From the NCBI GenBank assembly GCA_900074885.1, contig FJUW01000002.1:1315001-1379000 (forward strand): a stretch of 64,000 nucleotides of DNA, written 5' to 3'. Below are positions 12,695 through 24,015 of this stretch, piece by piece. Both the position numbers and the translations under genes were made by a program. This stretch comes from Rhynchosporium graminicola. Taxonomy: Eukaryota; Ascomycota; Leotiomycetes; Helotiales; Ploettnerulaceae. A model generated the notes under the pieces. It ran no database searches. It saw nothing but the letters and a program-made list of their open reading frames with translations, and was not told where the DNA came from. Each line of letters opens with the position of its first letter. The stretch's first letter is position 1.

Positions 12695-13490
12695 CTAGCA
12701 CTTTGGCAGAGTGGCGAGTTTTCCCTGAGGACCACCGCAGGCTTTCATATCCTTCATCTTAGGCGACTCCATGTGCGAAGCCTTCAAGACACCCGTGAAT
12801 TCCTGGCAAACGTGTGCGACATTGGTTCCGCAAGAGCCTGAGATGGTAGCGGTATCTCCATAGTTCGCGTTGATACCGACGACGTCGGCAGTAACTCCGA
12901 AGGCCCTGAGGCCGGTGATAATGAAGTGGCGAGTACCCTTTTGCTGAGAGCAATTACCACATGAGCGTGCGATCTTGCCGACATTCACGCAGGTGTAGTC
13001 CTTGATGGTGACGGTTCCCCTTCCGTTGTGTTGGACAACTTTGTCAATGGCGTTTTGAGCTCCACCTCCCTGGATCAGGACGTCACCGGGGCCGATGATT
13101 GTGATAGCATCTACAGGTCAAATGTATCAGTTGATGGGTAGTTAGTTCGGAGCCGGACTGCTCACCTTCACATACGTCCCGGAACCAGACGTTTATGAGA
13201 CTGCAAGCGCCCTTGCAGTGAATTCCTTCCAGCTGATTAGCGCCAATGATGACGTTTTTAAGAGTAGCTCCTGCCTCTAGCATGAAGACAGCGCTGACAT
13301 CTCCGGTGTCCGCGTCGGTGTTACAAGGACGTCCGCGGTCGAACTCTTTGTTACCCAAGTCCACGACGCCGCTGATGAATCTCGCAGCAGATAAGGAATT
13401 GACTGGACCAGTACGAGCTGGAATCTTGAGCTGCTGGGCCGAAGCCAAGGTGGCCAGAATGGCAGTAAGGGCTGAGGTGGTGAATTGCAT
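12695..13490 (-). CDS. Secreted pectate lyase, class III (PL3)
   Basis: Two exons, 13490-13166 and 13110-12695, separated by a 55-nt intron (GTGAGC...TAG), encode 246 residues. The first 18 or so residues (MQFTTSALTAILATLASA) are a typical signal peptide. The core shows the PL3 fold signature: [44 protein letters not shown] across the splice junction, VVQHNGRGTVTIKDY, and GINANYGDTATI. Conserved cysteine pairs and parallel-beta-helix spacing match the family, and the length is normal. Enzymes of this family cleave de-esterified polygalacturonan by calcium-dependent beta-elimination outside the cell, releasing unsaturated oligogalacturonides from plant pectin. The gene sits beside 4.6 kb of gene-free repeat DNA. 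Expression on plant material is expected but not shown by the sequence. Confidence 0.93.
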
Positions 13491-13583
13491 TTTGAAAATG
13501 GAATGATGATTATAAGAAATTCGAAAGAAGTGAAACTTGACAAAGGAAGGTAGCAGACACAAGTGTCTGGTTGAAAGAGAGTG

Positions 13584-13593
13584 AAAATATAAA
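13584..13593 (-). promoter_or_regulatory. TATA-like element of the pectate lyase gene
   Basis: The minus strand reads TTTATATTTT about 95 bases upstream of the pectate lyase start codon, a plausible distance for a TATA element with a short leader. Confidence 0.35.
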
Positions 13594-14817
13594 GACTGTT
13601 GAGTGAAGTTGGATAAAGCGACGCGGGTTACGTTTCAACGAAACAACGATAGTACTTATACAAGAAAAGCAACGCAGGAGGTTCATCTTCGGCCTCCTTC
13701 ATTGAGCCCGATCTAGGTCTAGTCTAGTCGAAGCAAGTGGACCGAACCGCTTCTCCGTATAGAGCATACTCCAAGCAGTCCAAGTAATTTACGAGCAGTG
13801 ATTCAAGGCGATGAAACCCCTCAAAAACTTACTCTACCATGACATGCCGAGCTAGGGAGTTGACAGCGCCGCACTGTACTGTATCCCCGAAACCTTGTAA
13901 ATTTCTAGGATAAACCGCATCCCCCTGTGACTTGAAACACCACTCCTTCCGACGTTTTTGTTCGCTCTTTGGATTTGCTAAGTAACACCACTAAGTAGCG
14001 GAGCAGGTCGAGAAGGCGGACTTAATGTATGAAGTTGATGACTGACTGGTTGAACTCTGTTCCAAAGCTTGGCAGACCCAGAATGGTTCACATGGGGGAT
14101 CCCGAAAGCCTACTTTCGAGCCAAAAAAAAGACCAAAAAAACCCAGCTCTAATCAACTTAATTCGGTGTCGAAGAAGCATTGGCCGAGATTTAAGCTTTT
14201 TACCACTTCAAATTTCGGATGAAAAGGTGGAGTGCACTGTTAGAGTACTCCCCTAATGTTCGACAAGGAACCTGTGTTACTTCGATGTGTATTGTGGATT
14301 CACGGCCAGCACTGCCCCGGAGAATTATATCTATCATAATCTCTTTTTTGGGAGGGAAGAGGTGGACTTTGCATGGCTTGGTTCCTGGCTTATCGACAAC
14401 GCGGAATGATTCTCGATTTAGCGCATTCAGCTCGTTTCGATGTCGTGTACGACCACTGACTACTGTCATCACACCGAGTTCTTTGCCCTTGCAAATATTC
14501 CACCCCATCTTGGGAGAATAAACAATTCAGTGAAAATCGCAAGCGAATCTCAGAAAACAACATGGCATCTGAGGCTTATTCCATCGTTCAACGTTGGTAT
14601 AGCATGAATGAAGTTTCATGACGATCTGCGTCCTCGAAACTGTTCTCTCGTCTGAATGGCTGCGTCTATGAAGTCCGCCGAAACTCTAAAAATCAGTTTG
14701 GGATGAGGCAGGCATTTTGGGATTCGATGATGACCACCCGGTAGAGGATGACAGCACTCCTCGTAGAAACATGGCTGGTTTCCGAGATGTCGATAAATTA
14801 TGCTAAACGAAACCAAA

Positions 14818-14992
14818 CACTACGTACGATAGGGGGTTGATAGTAGGTCTCGTCCACCGTCGAATGCAGCAAGGTTAGTCTTGCACTCAGCAATTCACAT
14901 TTCCAGAATTCTTCTCTATGGACTTCCTCAAATGCTAAGCCGGACGATAAGGCTGGACGAGACCCACTGTCAACCCCCTTTCGTACATAGTA
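14818..14992. repeat. MITE-like element with 38-bp terminal inverted repeats
   Basis: The left arm 14818-14855 (CACTACGTACGATAGGGG...) and the reverse complement of the right arm 14955-14992 (TACTATGTACGAAAGGGG...) agree at 33 of 38 positions by eye; four of five mismatches are transitions. The interior is about 100 bases without coding capacity. No clear target-site duplication is visible. Confidence 0.6.
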
Positions 14993-16327
14993 CATTCCCA
15001 AAAGATCAACCATTTGTTGTCTGTGTGCAGTACTAGAATATTCCACTCTCTAAGGGGTATTGCCTAATCAGCTATTGCGCTTTCTCTAACCTTTCCTGAA
15101 AGTAGTATATCCTGCGGCCGGTAGCACAGACAGCGAGTAGTAGATCGATACTTCAGGCCTGTACGAAGCAGGTTCTATCTGAAATTCTGTATCACACTTA
15201 CAAGAGTTTTTGCGACTAGGCTCGGAAGACCTACCTTCACAAGAAATCGGGACTTCCATCCATGTCAGCTGAACACTAGGGTACTTCTCCAGTGAGTCTC
15301 CAGTGAGAATGCTACGTCAAACTGAGTGCAGTATCCATATTCCCAAAGACCTTCATTGACAGAACAGAGCAGGCAGTTTGCAGAAATTGTAACGATATTG
15401 CTCTCTCTCGCTCTCTCCACGGGTCTTAACATGATCGGACTAATATCTAGGGTCGATTATAATTAAAAACCCCCTGGAATCCCACTTTGGACAGGTTCAG
15501 AAAGAGAGTACTTTACTCGTAGAAAATTGAGACATAACGTGACTATAGACAGCATTTGTGTTCATGTATTTCGCGCCATCATGTGTCCCATCGAGGCCTG
15601 GTACTCGGTTGCTTTGTGGGTTTCAGTAAAATATGTTCACAGTGGATTTACAGGGGGTTTCTTCTTGATGGGATTTACAGCATCCTTGATATCGACGCAC
15701 GGAAGTTCAGACCCACGAAGAATCGGAGAACGACTCCGTACACAGCAGATGGAGAAAGCTCCAACTCCACGGGTATCATCCAAATACCAAGATCGTGAAA
15801 TGTACGAAGGTACTTCTCCCTAATCACTTGTAAGAGTGGTCAAATCCATAATCCTAAAGCTCTGAGTAGTTATATGCCCTAGCATGCCTTGAAGCACAGG
15901 AGGGAGTGAGAGCGTATCTCGACTTCCTCATAAGCACAGATCAGGAGTGATCCAAATATGACTTGAAGAGAGAAGCGCTCCTTACGAATTAGACTTGCAT
16001 TATTTTCGGGAATGATACTTGGCTGTTCATCTTACTATATTACGTTTTGCTCGAAGGGGTATCTTGTTAATTTCCTTCATTCTCGCCTATTCGATATGCG
16101 GATGATACCAGTCACAGGCAGGACAGCTACTATGCCCAATCCCAGTCCAATTGTCGTTTATGGGTATGTGTGGGTAGTAAACCAAGGGGGTTTGACCACT
16201 CCATTTCGTCCTTTGCATTTCGAAGAGCTTCTGTACAGACTCGAGGTTCGAGAATTCTGAAACCCACCTCTGACCTCCACGGAGTACCCCTTTGACTGCT
16301 GGCCGGCAACAGCTTTTCACATCTTTT

Positions 16328-16690
16328 ATACTCGATTTTCTGGGAGTCTAGCTATGTAGGACCCTTAGCTAATTGGGGTATACGGACTGTATAGCCAGTA
16401 GAAAAGACTGAATCTTGGGCCAGAATTCTAGAATTCACGGACGGCTTCGACGCTATAATAAGTGGACCAAAACAGTATTCTCAATCGGGCTATGAAAGCG
16501 TGATTAGTCTACTTATGAGCTTACCTAGGCATCCGGAGCCTCAATCTACGACTAGCCGAGAGCACGTCCTTCAAACGTAAAGGGGAAATATCCAAGTTAG
16601 GAGGGAGTAACTACTAAAAGCGATAGGACGAGCAAGTTACCCCGATTAGGAGATTACAAAAGCTCTCCCTTACCGATGATCTCCTCTTTT
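16328..16690. repeat. Diverged direct repeat, copy A
   Basis: Shares its order of short matching blocks with copy B at 17079-17440: TACTCG-TTTCT, AGACTGAATCT, CTAGAAT, ACTAAAACAG-like, TTTGAGCTT-like, GAGCACGTCC, GGGAAATATC, GTTAGGAGG, GAGCAAGT and TCACAAAAG-like blocks. Boundaries are approximate. Confidence 0.55.
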
Positions 16691-17078
16691 CCCTGCTAAA
16701 TCCCCTACATGTCCAGACTTCTCGAGAAACAGAATGGGCAATCTGAACCCCCAATGCGCAAGTAGCGTTTAGGGGAAATTCTTCCCTGCCCTGTCTCTAT
16801 CACAGGGAGTCTTGAAAAAGGGCAATACCCAATCGCTTGTTCAGCATCCGTCTGGATGCGGTAAGAGCCTACCGACTGGAACCACGCTACTCCGTATATA
16901 GTAAGATCTAGTTACTCCGAATACCAAATAGGTAGCGTCTAAGGGCCAGATGTCCAGGCAGCAGTAGCCTTACTGGAGTGCACTGCGCCCTGAAGCACTC
17001 CCTGAAGCAGTAGCGACTTCCGGCATCTGTAGGCGTTCTATTGATTGACTTTAAGCCCCGTCTAGGCTCTCCTGGGTA

Positions 17079-17440
17079 CTCGGTTTCTTCGTGGGTCTGA
17101 ACTGTGCACTTTTTGAACTTGGCTAGTAGGGGGGTATTTAAGCTAATAGGATAGACTGAATCTCGAGCAAGAGCTCTAGAATCTGATTCACGAATTCGTC
17201 GATATACGGAGTAATTGCACTAAAACAGAATACACCCTGATGTTTAGGCTTTTAAGGCCTAGTAGATACACACTTTTGAGCTTCCGGAACGTTCAAAAGA
17301 GGTGCTGTTAAGAGCACATCCGTTATAAATAAAGAGAAATATCTGGGTTAGGAGGAGGAACTCGTTAAAAATAGTAGGGTAAGCAAGTCACCGCGAATGA
17401 AAGTTCACAAAAGACTTCCCTCCTACAGATTATAGTGGAA
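17079..17440. repeat. Diverged direct repeat, copy B
   Basis: Partner of copy A about 750 bases upstream, with the same blocks in the same order. No coding potential is seen, so this looks like a relic of a noncoding or heavily mutated transposable element. Confidence 0.55.
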
Positions 17441-18089
17441 ACTTCAGCAACGAAGAAACCGAGGAGGGTCTCCTCACTTGGTAAGTTAATATACTTCTAT
17501 ACCTGCAGTTTGGTGATGTGACAAAAAATCAAATTCTGGCCAGTGCGCTGATACAAGCAGGGCTCTAGACCAGTGAGAGGAAGCCTTCAAAAGCCGCTGT
17601 TCCATAGATGATATGTGAACCCCGGGCCGGTAGGGAATAGTAATTTAGATATTCAGGGGAAAAGTCTTGTTTTGACAGACGGAAAAGTAAGAGACAACTG
17701 TGTTTCTCTGCATGAGAATCCATGTGAACTCTTTTGCGAAGTGAACTGCTCATTCGGATCGTGATTCTTTCAATCCGCGAATGATGAGAAGTGAGGCAAT
17801 GAACCTACACAGGGAAATCCGATAGAAGTGTGAAAAAATGGCTTATTAATGACTACTTTTTAGAAGCAGCATGCTTTGCGTTGTGCTGGCAAGACTATTA
17901 TAACAACAAAAGCAGTACCTATGCTTTGTGAGGCAAACAAACGCGAAGCAAATTATATCAAATGATGCTTCATGCAACAACAATAATAACAAAGAGAGTT
18001 TCGACTCCTCCACCATTCCCTCTCCATGACACTCTCATTATCGATCGATGTCGGCCCTTTCCACCAGCACATACTCTATCGCGGCTCGC

Positions 18090-20848
18090 CTAAACGTTCC
18101 GCCCAACGCTCCCCCGCTCCTTCTCCGTCTCACTGCCTTCGAGATCTGTGCTCTGATCGCTTCTCCTCCTACCTCCTGCGTAAACCCTATCATCAACCCA
18201 CGCTTCCACATTGTCCACCCCAACAGGAACTCTCCAGCGGTCTTTCCCTTCATTCCCAACAGTACTCCAAAGTGCATCCCTTACTCCCCATCCCACCTTC
18301 TCAATGACATCACAAGCCCAAACCACGTCCAGATGACTATAGCCCTCGATAATATTCCGTCCGCCATCAAGAATCCTAACACCAGGCTCTCTACCTCTCT
18401 CGAATCGATTCAATAACTCCTTCCCATCACAAATAGTATCTTCGCCCGCTACCCAAAATGCCATCGGTGGCGTCGCAGCCATTCTACTCTCTCCGAGGCC
18501 GTCTGCCTCTTCACCCTCCGGATCCACAAACCAACTCTCATTGACTCTCGGCTCCCTAACATGTTTCTCTAGCAACTCCGTAGCAAAAGGCTCGTCGATA
18601 CACCCAGGCCCATCTCTAAAATAGTCCTGCAGAAGATCCTCTTCGACATCTCGTTGCAACCTCCCTTTATCGCTCAGAATACATCCATGGTTCGCAAATC
18701 CATCTTTTGAAAGCCACCATTTCATAGCCTCTACTGAGATGAACGTCGGTGCGAACATGAAACATCTATCTCTGACTCCGCGATCCCATCTCGCGTCGCC
18801 CCAGGCGAATAGGTAGTTGTAGACGTGATAAGAAATTTTACCTATCATTCCCTGAAGACCAGGTGATTTGCCCCGGAGTTTAGTGAAGAAACTTATCTGC
18901 GGGAGGAAACTCTTGACGCCGAATATGGCGCGGAATAGTGAGACAGGAATCAGGCGCAGGAATTTGAAATGGAAACGTGAGTTGAGTAAGGGGCCAGCGT
19001 AAGCAGCCGGTGCCAGGGCGCAGAAAACCGAGAGCTTGGACGAGAGCGAGGGACGTTGGTGTTTGGATAGAGCGATGAGAGTCTGTGTCGTTCCTTGGGA
19101 GTGAGCGACGAGTCCGAGTTTGAGGGATGAGGTCTCAGATAGGACGCGTGCTGTTAGGGCTGGGAGATCGAGTGTTGCCATGTGCGTAACTATGATGGTT
19201 CATTAGCATTGTGATAACTTCCCCTGGATCTTGGGGACTATCGTTCGAGCTTTGATCGAAAGAAAATGAGGGGTTGAAGCGAGAGCTTTGTGTCAATTGA
19301 CTTACTGTTCCAATTCCACATCCTCGGATCCCCCGTCTTGAACTCAACATGTTCCGGTTCAAATCCACACCTACTATTCCCCAACCACACATCGTAGCCC
19401 TGCTTACACAACCAAAAAGCGAGAGAATGCTCATCATTCGTGCAATAAACACCACTACTCTGCAACAATCCATGCATCATCAACACCGGATACTTCTGCT
19501 TCTTCTCACCCTCTCTCTCCTTCCCTTTCTCGCCCACCCCACCATCTAATGCTCTACTCGGAGCTCGAATCGCATCGATATTTTCCGGTCCTCTAACCAT
19601 TCTCTGTGCTCGAGTCAATGGCGTATATTCCTTAGGATCATAAATATGCCATAAATCCAACACGAACCCATCTTCAGTCTGCACTTTTACCTCCTCGCTA
19701 TCCAAGCCAACTCTTCTAGCGTAATACCCGATATCTACGACCAGTTTATCAGGTCCGCCTTCCGTTGGCACGAATCCATCTTTCCCTCCTACGTTTGCAG
19801 GGAAAGCCTCAACATCAGCACCGGCTGTGATATCTGGAAGAGGTGACTTTTGCTGTTTTTCCTTCTTCGTCCAGGCTAGAGAGTCGAGCTTTCGTATCTC
19901 GGCTCGTCGATCTTCTTCTGCTTGGAAAGGACGCGGTGGGAGGGAATGCATGGAGAGAAGCCGAACAAAACGCTTTTTTACGCCGTGAAGTAGGTATGCA
20001 ATCAAAATGACAAAGATACCTATCCCGGTCAGGAACTGAGAAAGGAGTTGTCGGAGGGTCCAGATCACGCGGTTCTTGATTGTCGGAGGCCCATAGCTAG
20101 GAAGAGGTGGAAATAGGGGATGGCCTGTACGAGGCGGGTAAGAGAGGGTCCCTGTTTGTGTTGTTGGCACGGTCTGAGTTTGAGTGGGAGGTTGAGATGG
20201 AGCAAGAACTGTTGTCCTTAGAGCATCTTTCTTCGTAGGACTAGTACCACCCCCCTTCTTCGCATGAACGGGTCTCGGAATATTAAATGGCTGAAGAGTA
20301 GGAGCTGCTGCTGCCTCTTTCTTAGCATGGACGGGTCTCGGAATGTCAAATGGCTGCAGCGTAGGCGTTGGCGCGAAGGCAGGTATTCCACTCTCACTCA
20401 TCTCCGTCGTCTCTGTCGGATGTTGAACCGCCGGATTCTTCTTCATAGGCCGCGGAATTTCGAGACCCTGTAACGTAGGTGTCGATCCGTCAGGCGCCTT
20501 CGACGTCTGGCCTTTCTTAGCATGCACCGGTCTGGGGATATCCATAGGCCGCAGAATAGGCACTTGTACAGTTTCCGGCATGGTCGCTGTTTGTGCCACA
20601 GGTTGTGCCTGTCCCTTTTTAGCATGTCTTGCTCGAGGAATATCGAATGGCTGAAGAGTTGGTGCTGTTGTCGTTTCTGGTGCTGGTTGGATTGGTCCCG
20701 TGGAAATTGGCTCATGGACCTCTTGTACGGGGGAACGCGGTGAGCGTGGTTCTTTGGAACCCTTTTTAGAGCGTTGAAGCTTCGGGAGTGAAGCGGCCTT
20801 GGCTTTTATGGTAGCCATGGTTTGGCTGGGGAGGGAGGTGATAGCCAT
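18090..20848 (-). CDS. Membrane-anchored alpha/beta-hydrolase lipase (sterol esterase-like) with N-terminal repeats
   Basis: Two exons, 20848-19306 and 19189-18090, joined across a 116-nt intron (GTAAGT...ATAG), give 880 residues. Residues 64-199 hold five copies of a 15-residue unit of the type LQPFDIPRPVHAKKG. A transmembrane segment follows at about 269-290 (FLTGIGIFVILIAYLL). The lipase domain begins near 375 (VVDIGYYARRVGLD, EVKVQTEDGFVLDLWHI), with an oxyanion-type MMHGLLQSSG, a nucleophile elbow LVAHSQGTTQ (Ser545; the usual GHSQG has Ala here), a likely acid in VAGEDTICDG and a histidine in YSHLDVVW. This order matches fungal acid-lipase or steryl-ester hydrolases (Tgl1/Yeh family), usually on lipid droplets or membranes. 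Substrate is inferred. The C-terminal tail is charged and disordered. Confidence 0.87.
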
Positions 20849-22236
20849 TCTTGCTGAGAGTTCGCGGGTGAGATCTAGCGCTCAACTGATGTGATGTAGC
20901 TGCTCGCATACGAAAATGATACAAACGATTGGGTTCCTGCTTGCGATGATCTTATAGGCCGATGAAGACGACACGGAAAAAACGCAAGAAGCAACACTTC
21001 AGAAAATCTAAGAAAACTTCTAGGAGAAATGAAAGTTAAACTCATGGCCACCTCTCATAATAATACCTGACGCGAGTCGTAAACAGTCAAAGATCACTGG
21101 ACATTTGACTGCCTAGCAGCCCCTTGGTACACATGCTCGAGACATGAGTATCAGCTCTGAAAGCGACTGGCAGAATAATACCTGACCGGAAAGTCATTAC
21201 TGGTAAACGAGGACTTCCATGGTCTTTCGGTATGTCCCATGGCCATTTGACATGTTTCGAAATTCTGGTCGGGAGGTTGCGCTTTGGTAGCTTGGGTGCG
21301 AGCTTGGGTTGAGCTTTGTTTGGGTGTGGAGTTGGTGCGGCTCGCTTAGGATGAATGGGCCTCTGAACTGAGCTTCAGCTAGGTACAAGCTTATTTGTGT
21401 TGTCAGTCGAAGAGTCAAAGGGAAGATCTGAGATGTGTTCAAACCTTCAGATGAACTCGAGACTCGTCTTGCGAGCAAGTTCGGGTTCGGATTCGAGTTC
21501 GTCTCAAGGAGCTTATTGCAAAGCTGAACGAACGCTCACTCATGTTTTGACCAACTCGCCAGAAATGAAATGTGAAGCCGCAATTAACAGCAAGCAAGCT
21601 CCTTTTTAAGGTAATCTTTGAACACTTGGTATAATTCTGAGGAGCTTCAAGTGGACGAAGACGTAATTATAGTGAAGCTTACATAGGGCGAGGGGCGAGG
21701 GGCGAGGTAAAATGATAGCGGTACAAAGTCTTGCAAAGCCTTTTCTCTTGATGCTGCCGCTGACAGTTATTATGATCTGATCAGACTTTGGAAGAAATAT
21801 TTTCTTTGCGAAAGCAGCAACTTGGGCGCAACCGAGCGAAGTAAAGTCATATATGTTCAGATGCGAGAGCACCCTCAGTTCTCGGTTCGCGTAGGAGCAA
21901 ATTCAGCCTGGTCAGAATGAACAACGTCTCTCTCTGTATTCGAGATTCCTACTTGAAATTTAGGTACTTCACTTCCATATCGTAGAAGTATGGAAACAGA
22001 TACCCCAAGTTTGCCTTATCAGGGGACGAAATAATAAGACTCACAATCCTCTCCCCAGCAGATTGGCCACAAGGAGGAATCTCAACCTGTGAATATAATG
22101 CCTGGTCTTATCTTGACCATAGCTTAGCCATCATAATCGAATGGCTACCTTTCATCACCTCCATGCTATCACATCCCAAGCCAAACTCCAACCCTGTGAT
22201 CACGGTGCGAAAATATCAAACGCTTCCCCTTACTCA
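20849..22236. other. Intergenic region upstream of the lipase gene
   Basis: About 1.4 kb containing the lipase promoter and the TAF7 3' end. A short GGGGCGA tandem lies at 21686-21706, and ATAATACCTGAC occurs twice (21058 and 21174). No gene is recognisable. Confidence 0.45.
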
Positions 22237-24015
22237 TTATTCCTCACCCTCGCCCTCTCCAATAGCACTCTTCTTCAACTGAATCTCCTGCTTCAAATTC
22301 CTAACGCTAGCTTCCAATCTCTTCTTCATCATCGGCGCCTGTGCACTCGCTAGATTAACCAGCGCATCCTGCAACTTATTCTCCATCTCAGCAATGTCCT
22401 CTTTCGCCCCCTTAATTGCAGCTAGTTTCTCTTTCTCCTCGTCGTCGATCTCGCTGTCTTCGTCGTCGTCATCATCATCGTCATCGTCTTCGACTGATTC
22501 ATCTGCAGTGTCTTCGCGAGTCTCGGGTAGTAAGGCATTGGAGAGGGAGGGGGTGGGTGGCATGTTGGACATTGGGGTTCCAGTTTCCGATGCCGCTTCC
22601 TCCTCCAATGCTTTCTCCATCTCGCGCTCAAAGTCATCACCGAAATCAATATCTCCATCAGCATCGGCGTCAGCGTCCGCATCATTGTCTTGCTGCTGGC
22701 CAAAACTGTCTTGAAGATGTGTATTACCACCCTGTCCATGATTTTGGGCAAAATAACCATCATCCTCCTCACCTTCCGCATCTTCATTCTCATCTTCTTC
22801 ATCTTCGTCTTCTTCATCCTCGGAATACTGTTGTGCTTGACCGTATCGTGCCGGTGTACTTCCATCGCGACTGTAGGACTGACTTTGATTCCTGGCATTA
22901 GGATCGAAAATCTGATACTTGGACGTCGTAGCCTTCTGATCCTCATCAAGTAATCTCTGGACTTCTCGTTCAACTTTCTCAATCTCATCTCTGTGAAGAC
23001 GTTTCCGAAACCTGCGTTTACGCGCGTTATACATCGGAGCCGTAAGACCATGCGGGAATTGATAATTGCTAGGATCAATGATAGGCGGTAGAGCAATGGT
23101 CTTGGCTTCACTTTCATCCTTGACGCGAGCAAAAACCCATAGCATCTGACAGATATCGGCACTCTTCCACCATCCTCTCTTATCCCAACTTTTCATTCCT
23201 TCAACGATACATGGGAGATCCACAAGTGTGGTCGCGTACCAATTTCCGCGGACTTGAATGGCTCCACGACGACCATTCTCTTCGTAGAATTTCATGACGA
23301 TATCTGCGCCTCCGGTGAGTTTATTTACGCCGATCAAGCGGTTCTTAATGCAGTGATTGATGTAGTCGCAATCTTCTCCTGGTGCCATCCGCAGAATGAA
23401 TTCTTCTTCAATGTAAGGATCGTCTTCGCGATCCGAAGCTTCGGAATCATATCCATCGCCTCTCGGCCTCTCAGGCTTCTTTCCTTTCGGCTTAAGCTTG
23501 ATAGCAATGGCGGATGCTGGAGCGGGAGTGGCGGGTGTTTTCGCACCTGAGCTTTTGATAGAAATCTTCAACGGCTTGCCTCTCGCTACAGTGTCCACCT
23601 TCAACGCCTTGCTTGGTCCACCTGCGTTGAGCTTGACCTTCTTCGCCGGCTGCTGGACCTGGATAGTTGCACCCTCAGGATCACTGATCGTATCATCGCT
23701 TGGTCGTTTGCGATTCTCGATGATCTTCGCGCTGGGTTTAGGTGGTCTGCCAGCTTTGCTCTTCTTGGGCTTTGCGGCTTGGGGAGGAGCGGATGGAGTT
23801 GCTGGTACGGATCCTCTATTTTTGAAGACAAGTTTGGTGGGAGCTTTCTTTAGAGGAGCGGGTGTGTCGGAAGGCTGTGTACTTGGGGAAGGGTAGCTTT
23901 CAGTGCTTTGTGATGGAGCGTTGAAGCTTTGAGAGGAGGATTCGCCGACAGGAGTTGGCTCCTTATGGCTTTTGCTAACGATACTGAACTTCTTCTTGAA
24001 TGGATTTTCGCTCAT
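22237..24015 (-). CDS. TAF7: TFIID subunit TAF7
   Basis: Single exon of 592 residues from MSENPFKKKFSIV; an in-frame Met 18 codons upstream (24069) would give 610. The N-terminal 170 residues are Pro/Ser/Lys rich. The TAFII55 domain starts near residue 198 (DDPYIEEEFILRMAP), continues through NGRRGAIQVRGNWYATTLVDLPCIVEGMKSW, and ends near 380 after LTAPMYNARKRRFRKRLHRDEI. The C-terminal half has acidic tracts including a run of aspartates and a coiled-coil-like end, as in other fungal TAF7. TAF7 is a TFIID subunit that binds TAF1 and restrains its activity before promoter escape. It is transcribed divergently from a TAF3-like gene across about 500 bases, so two TFIID subunits may share a promoter. 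Confidence 0.93.
   Translation of the reverse strand: MSENPFKKKFSIVSKSHKEPTPVGESSSQSFNAPSQSTESYPSPSTQPSDTPAPLKKAPTKLVFKNRGSVPATPSAPPQAAKPKKSKAGRPPKPSAKIIENRKRPSDDTISDPEGATIQVQQPAKKVKLNAGGPSKALKVDTVARGKPLKISIKSSGAKTPATPAPASAIAIKLKPKGKKPERPRGDGYDSEASDREDDPYIEEEFILRMAPGEDCDYINHCIKNRLIGVNKLTGGADIVMKFYEENGRRGAIQVRGNWYATTLVDLPCIVEGMKSWDKRGWWKSADICQMLWVFARVKDESEAKTIALPPIIDPSNYQFPHGLTAPMYNARKRRFRKRLHRDEIEKVEREVQRLLDEDQKATTSKYQIFDPNARNQSQSYSRDGSTPARYGQAQQYSEDEEDEDEEDENEDAEGEEDDGYFAQNHGQGGNTHLQDSFGQQQDNDADADADADGDIDFGDDFEREMEKALEEEAASETGTPMSNMPPTPSLSNALLPETREDTADESVEDDDDDDDDDEDSEIDDEEKEKLAAIKGAKEDIAEMENKLQDALVNLASAQAPMMKKRLEASVRNLKQEIQLKKSAIGEGEGEE

Larger units (their letters stand above)
13594..18089. 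other. Gene-free accessory region with decayed repeats
   Basis: About 4.5 kb without a credible gene. It holds an inverted-repeat element at 14818-14992, a diverged direct repeat (16328-16690 and 17079-17440) and a 16-base inverted match (15705-15720 and 17087-17102). Short frames here lack coding character. Many differences between repeat copies are transitions, in keeping with repeat-induced point mutation, which I infer but cannot measure. Confidence 0.55.

Noticed and set aside
12704..12718. TGGCAGAGTGG resembling a tRNA A box
   Set aside because: It is within the pectate lyase 3' coding region and no B box follows at the right spacing.
22394..23162. Long frames on both strands through the TAF7 acidic and Ser-rich region
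   Set aside because: They are low-complexity shadows of the aspartate and glutamate codons of TAF7; the TAF7 frame carries the conserved domain.
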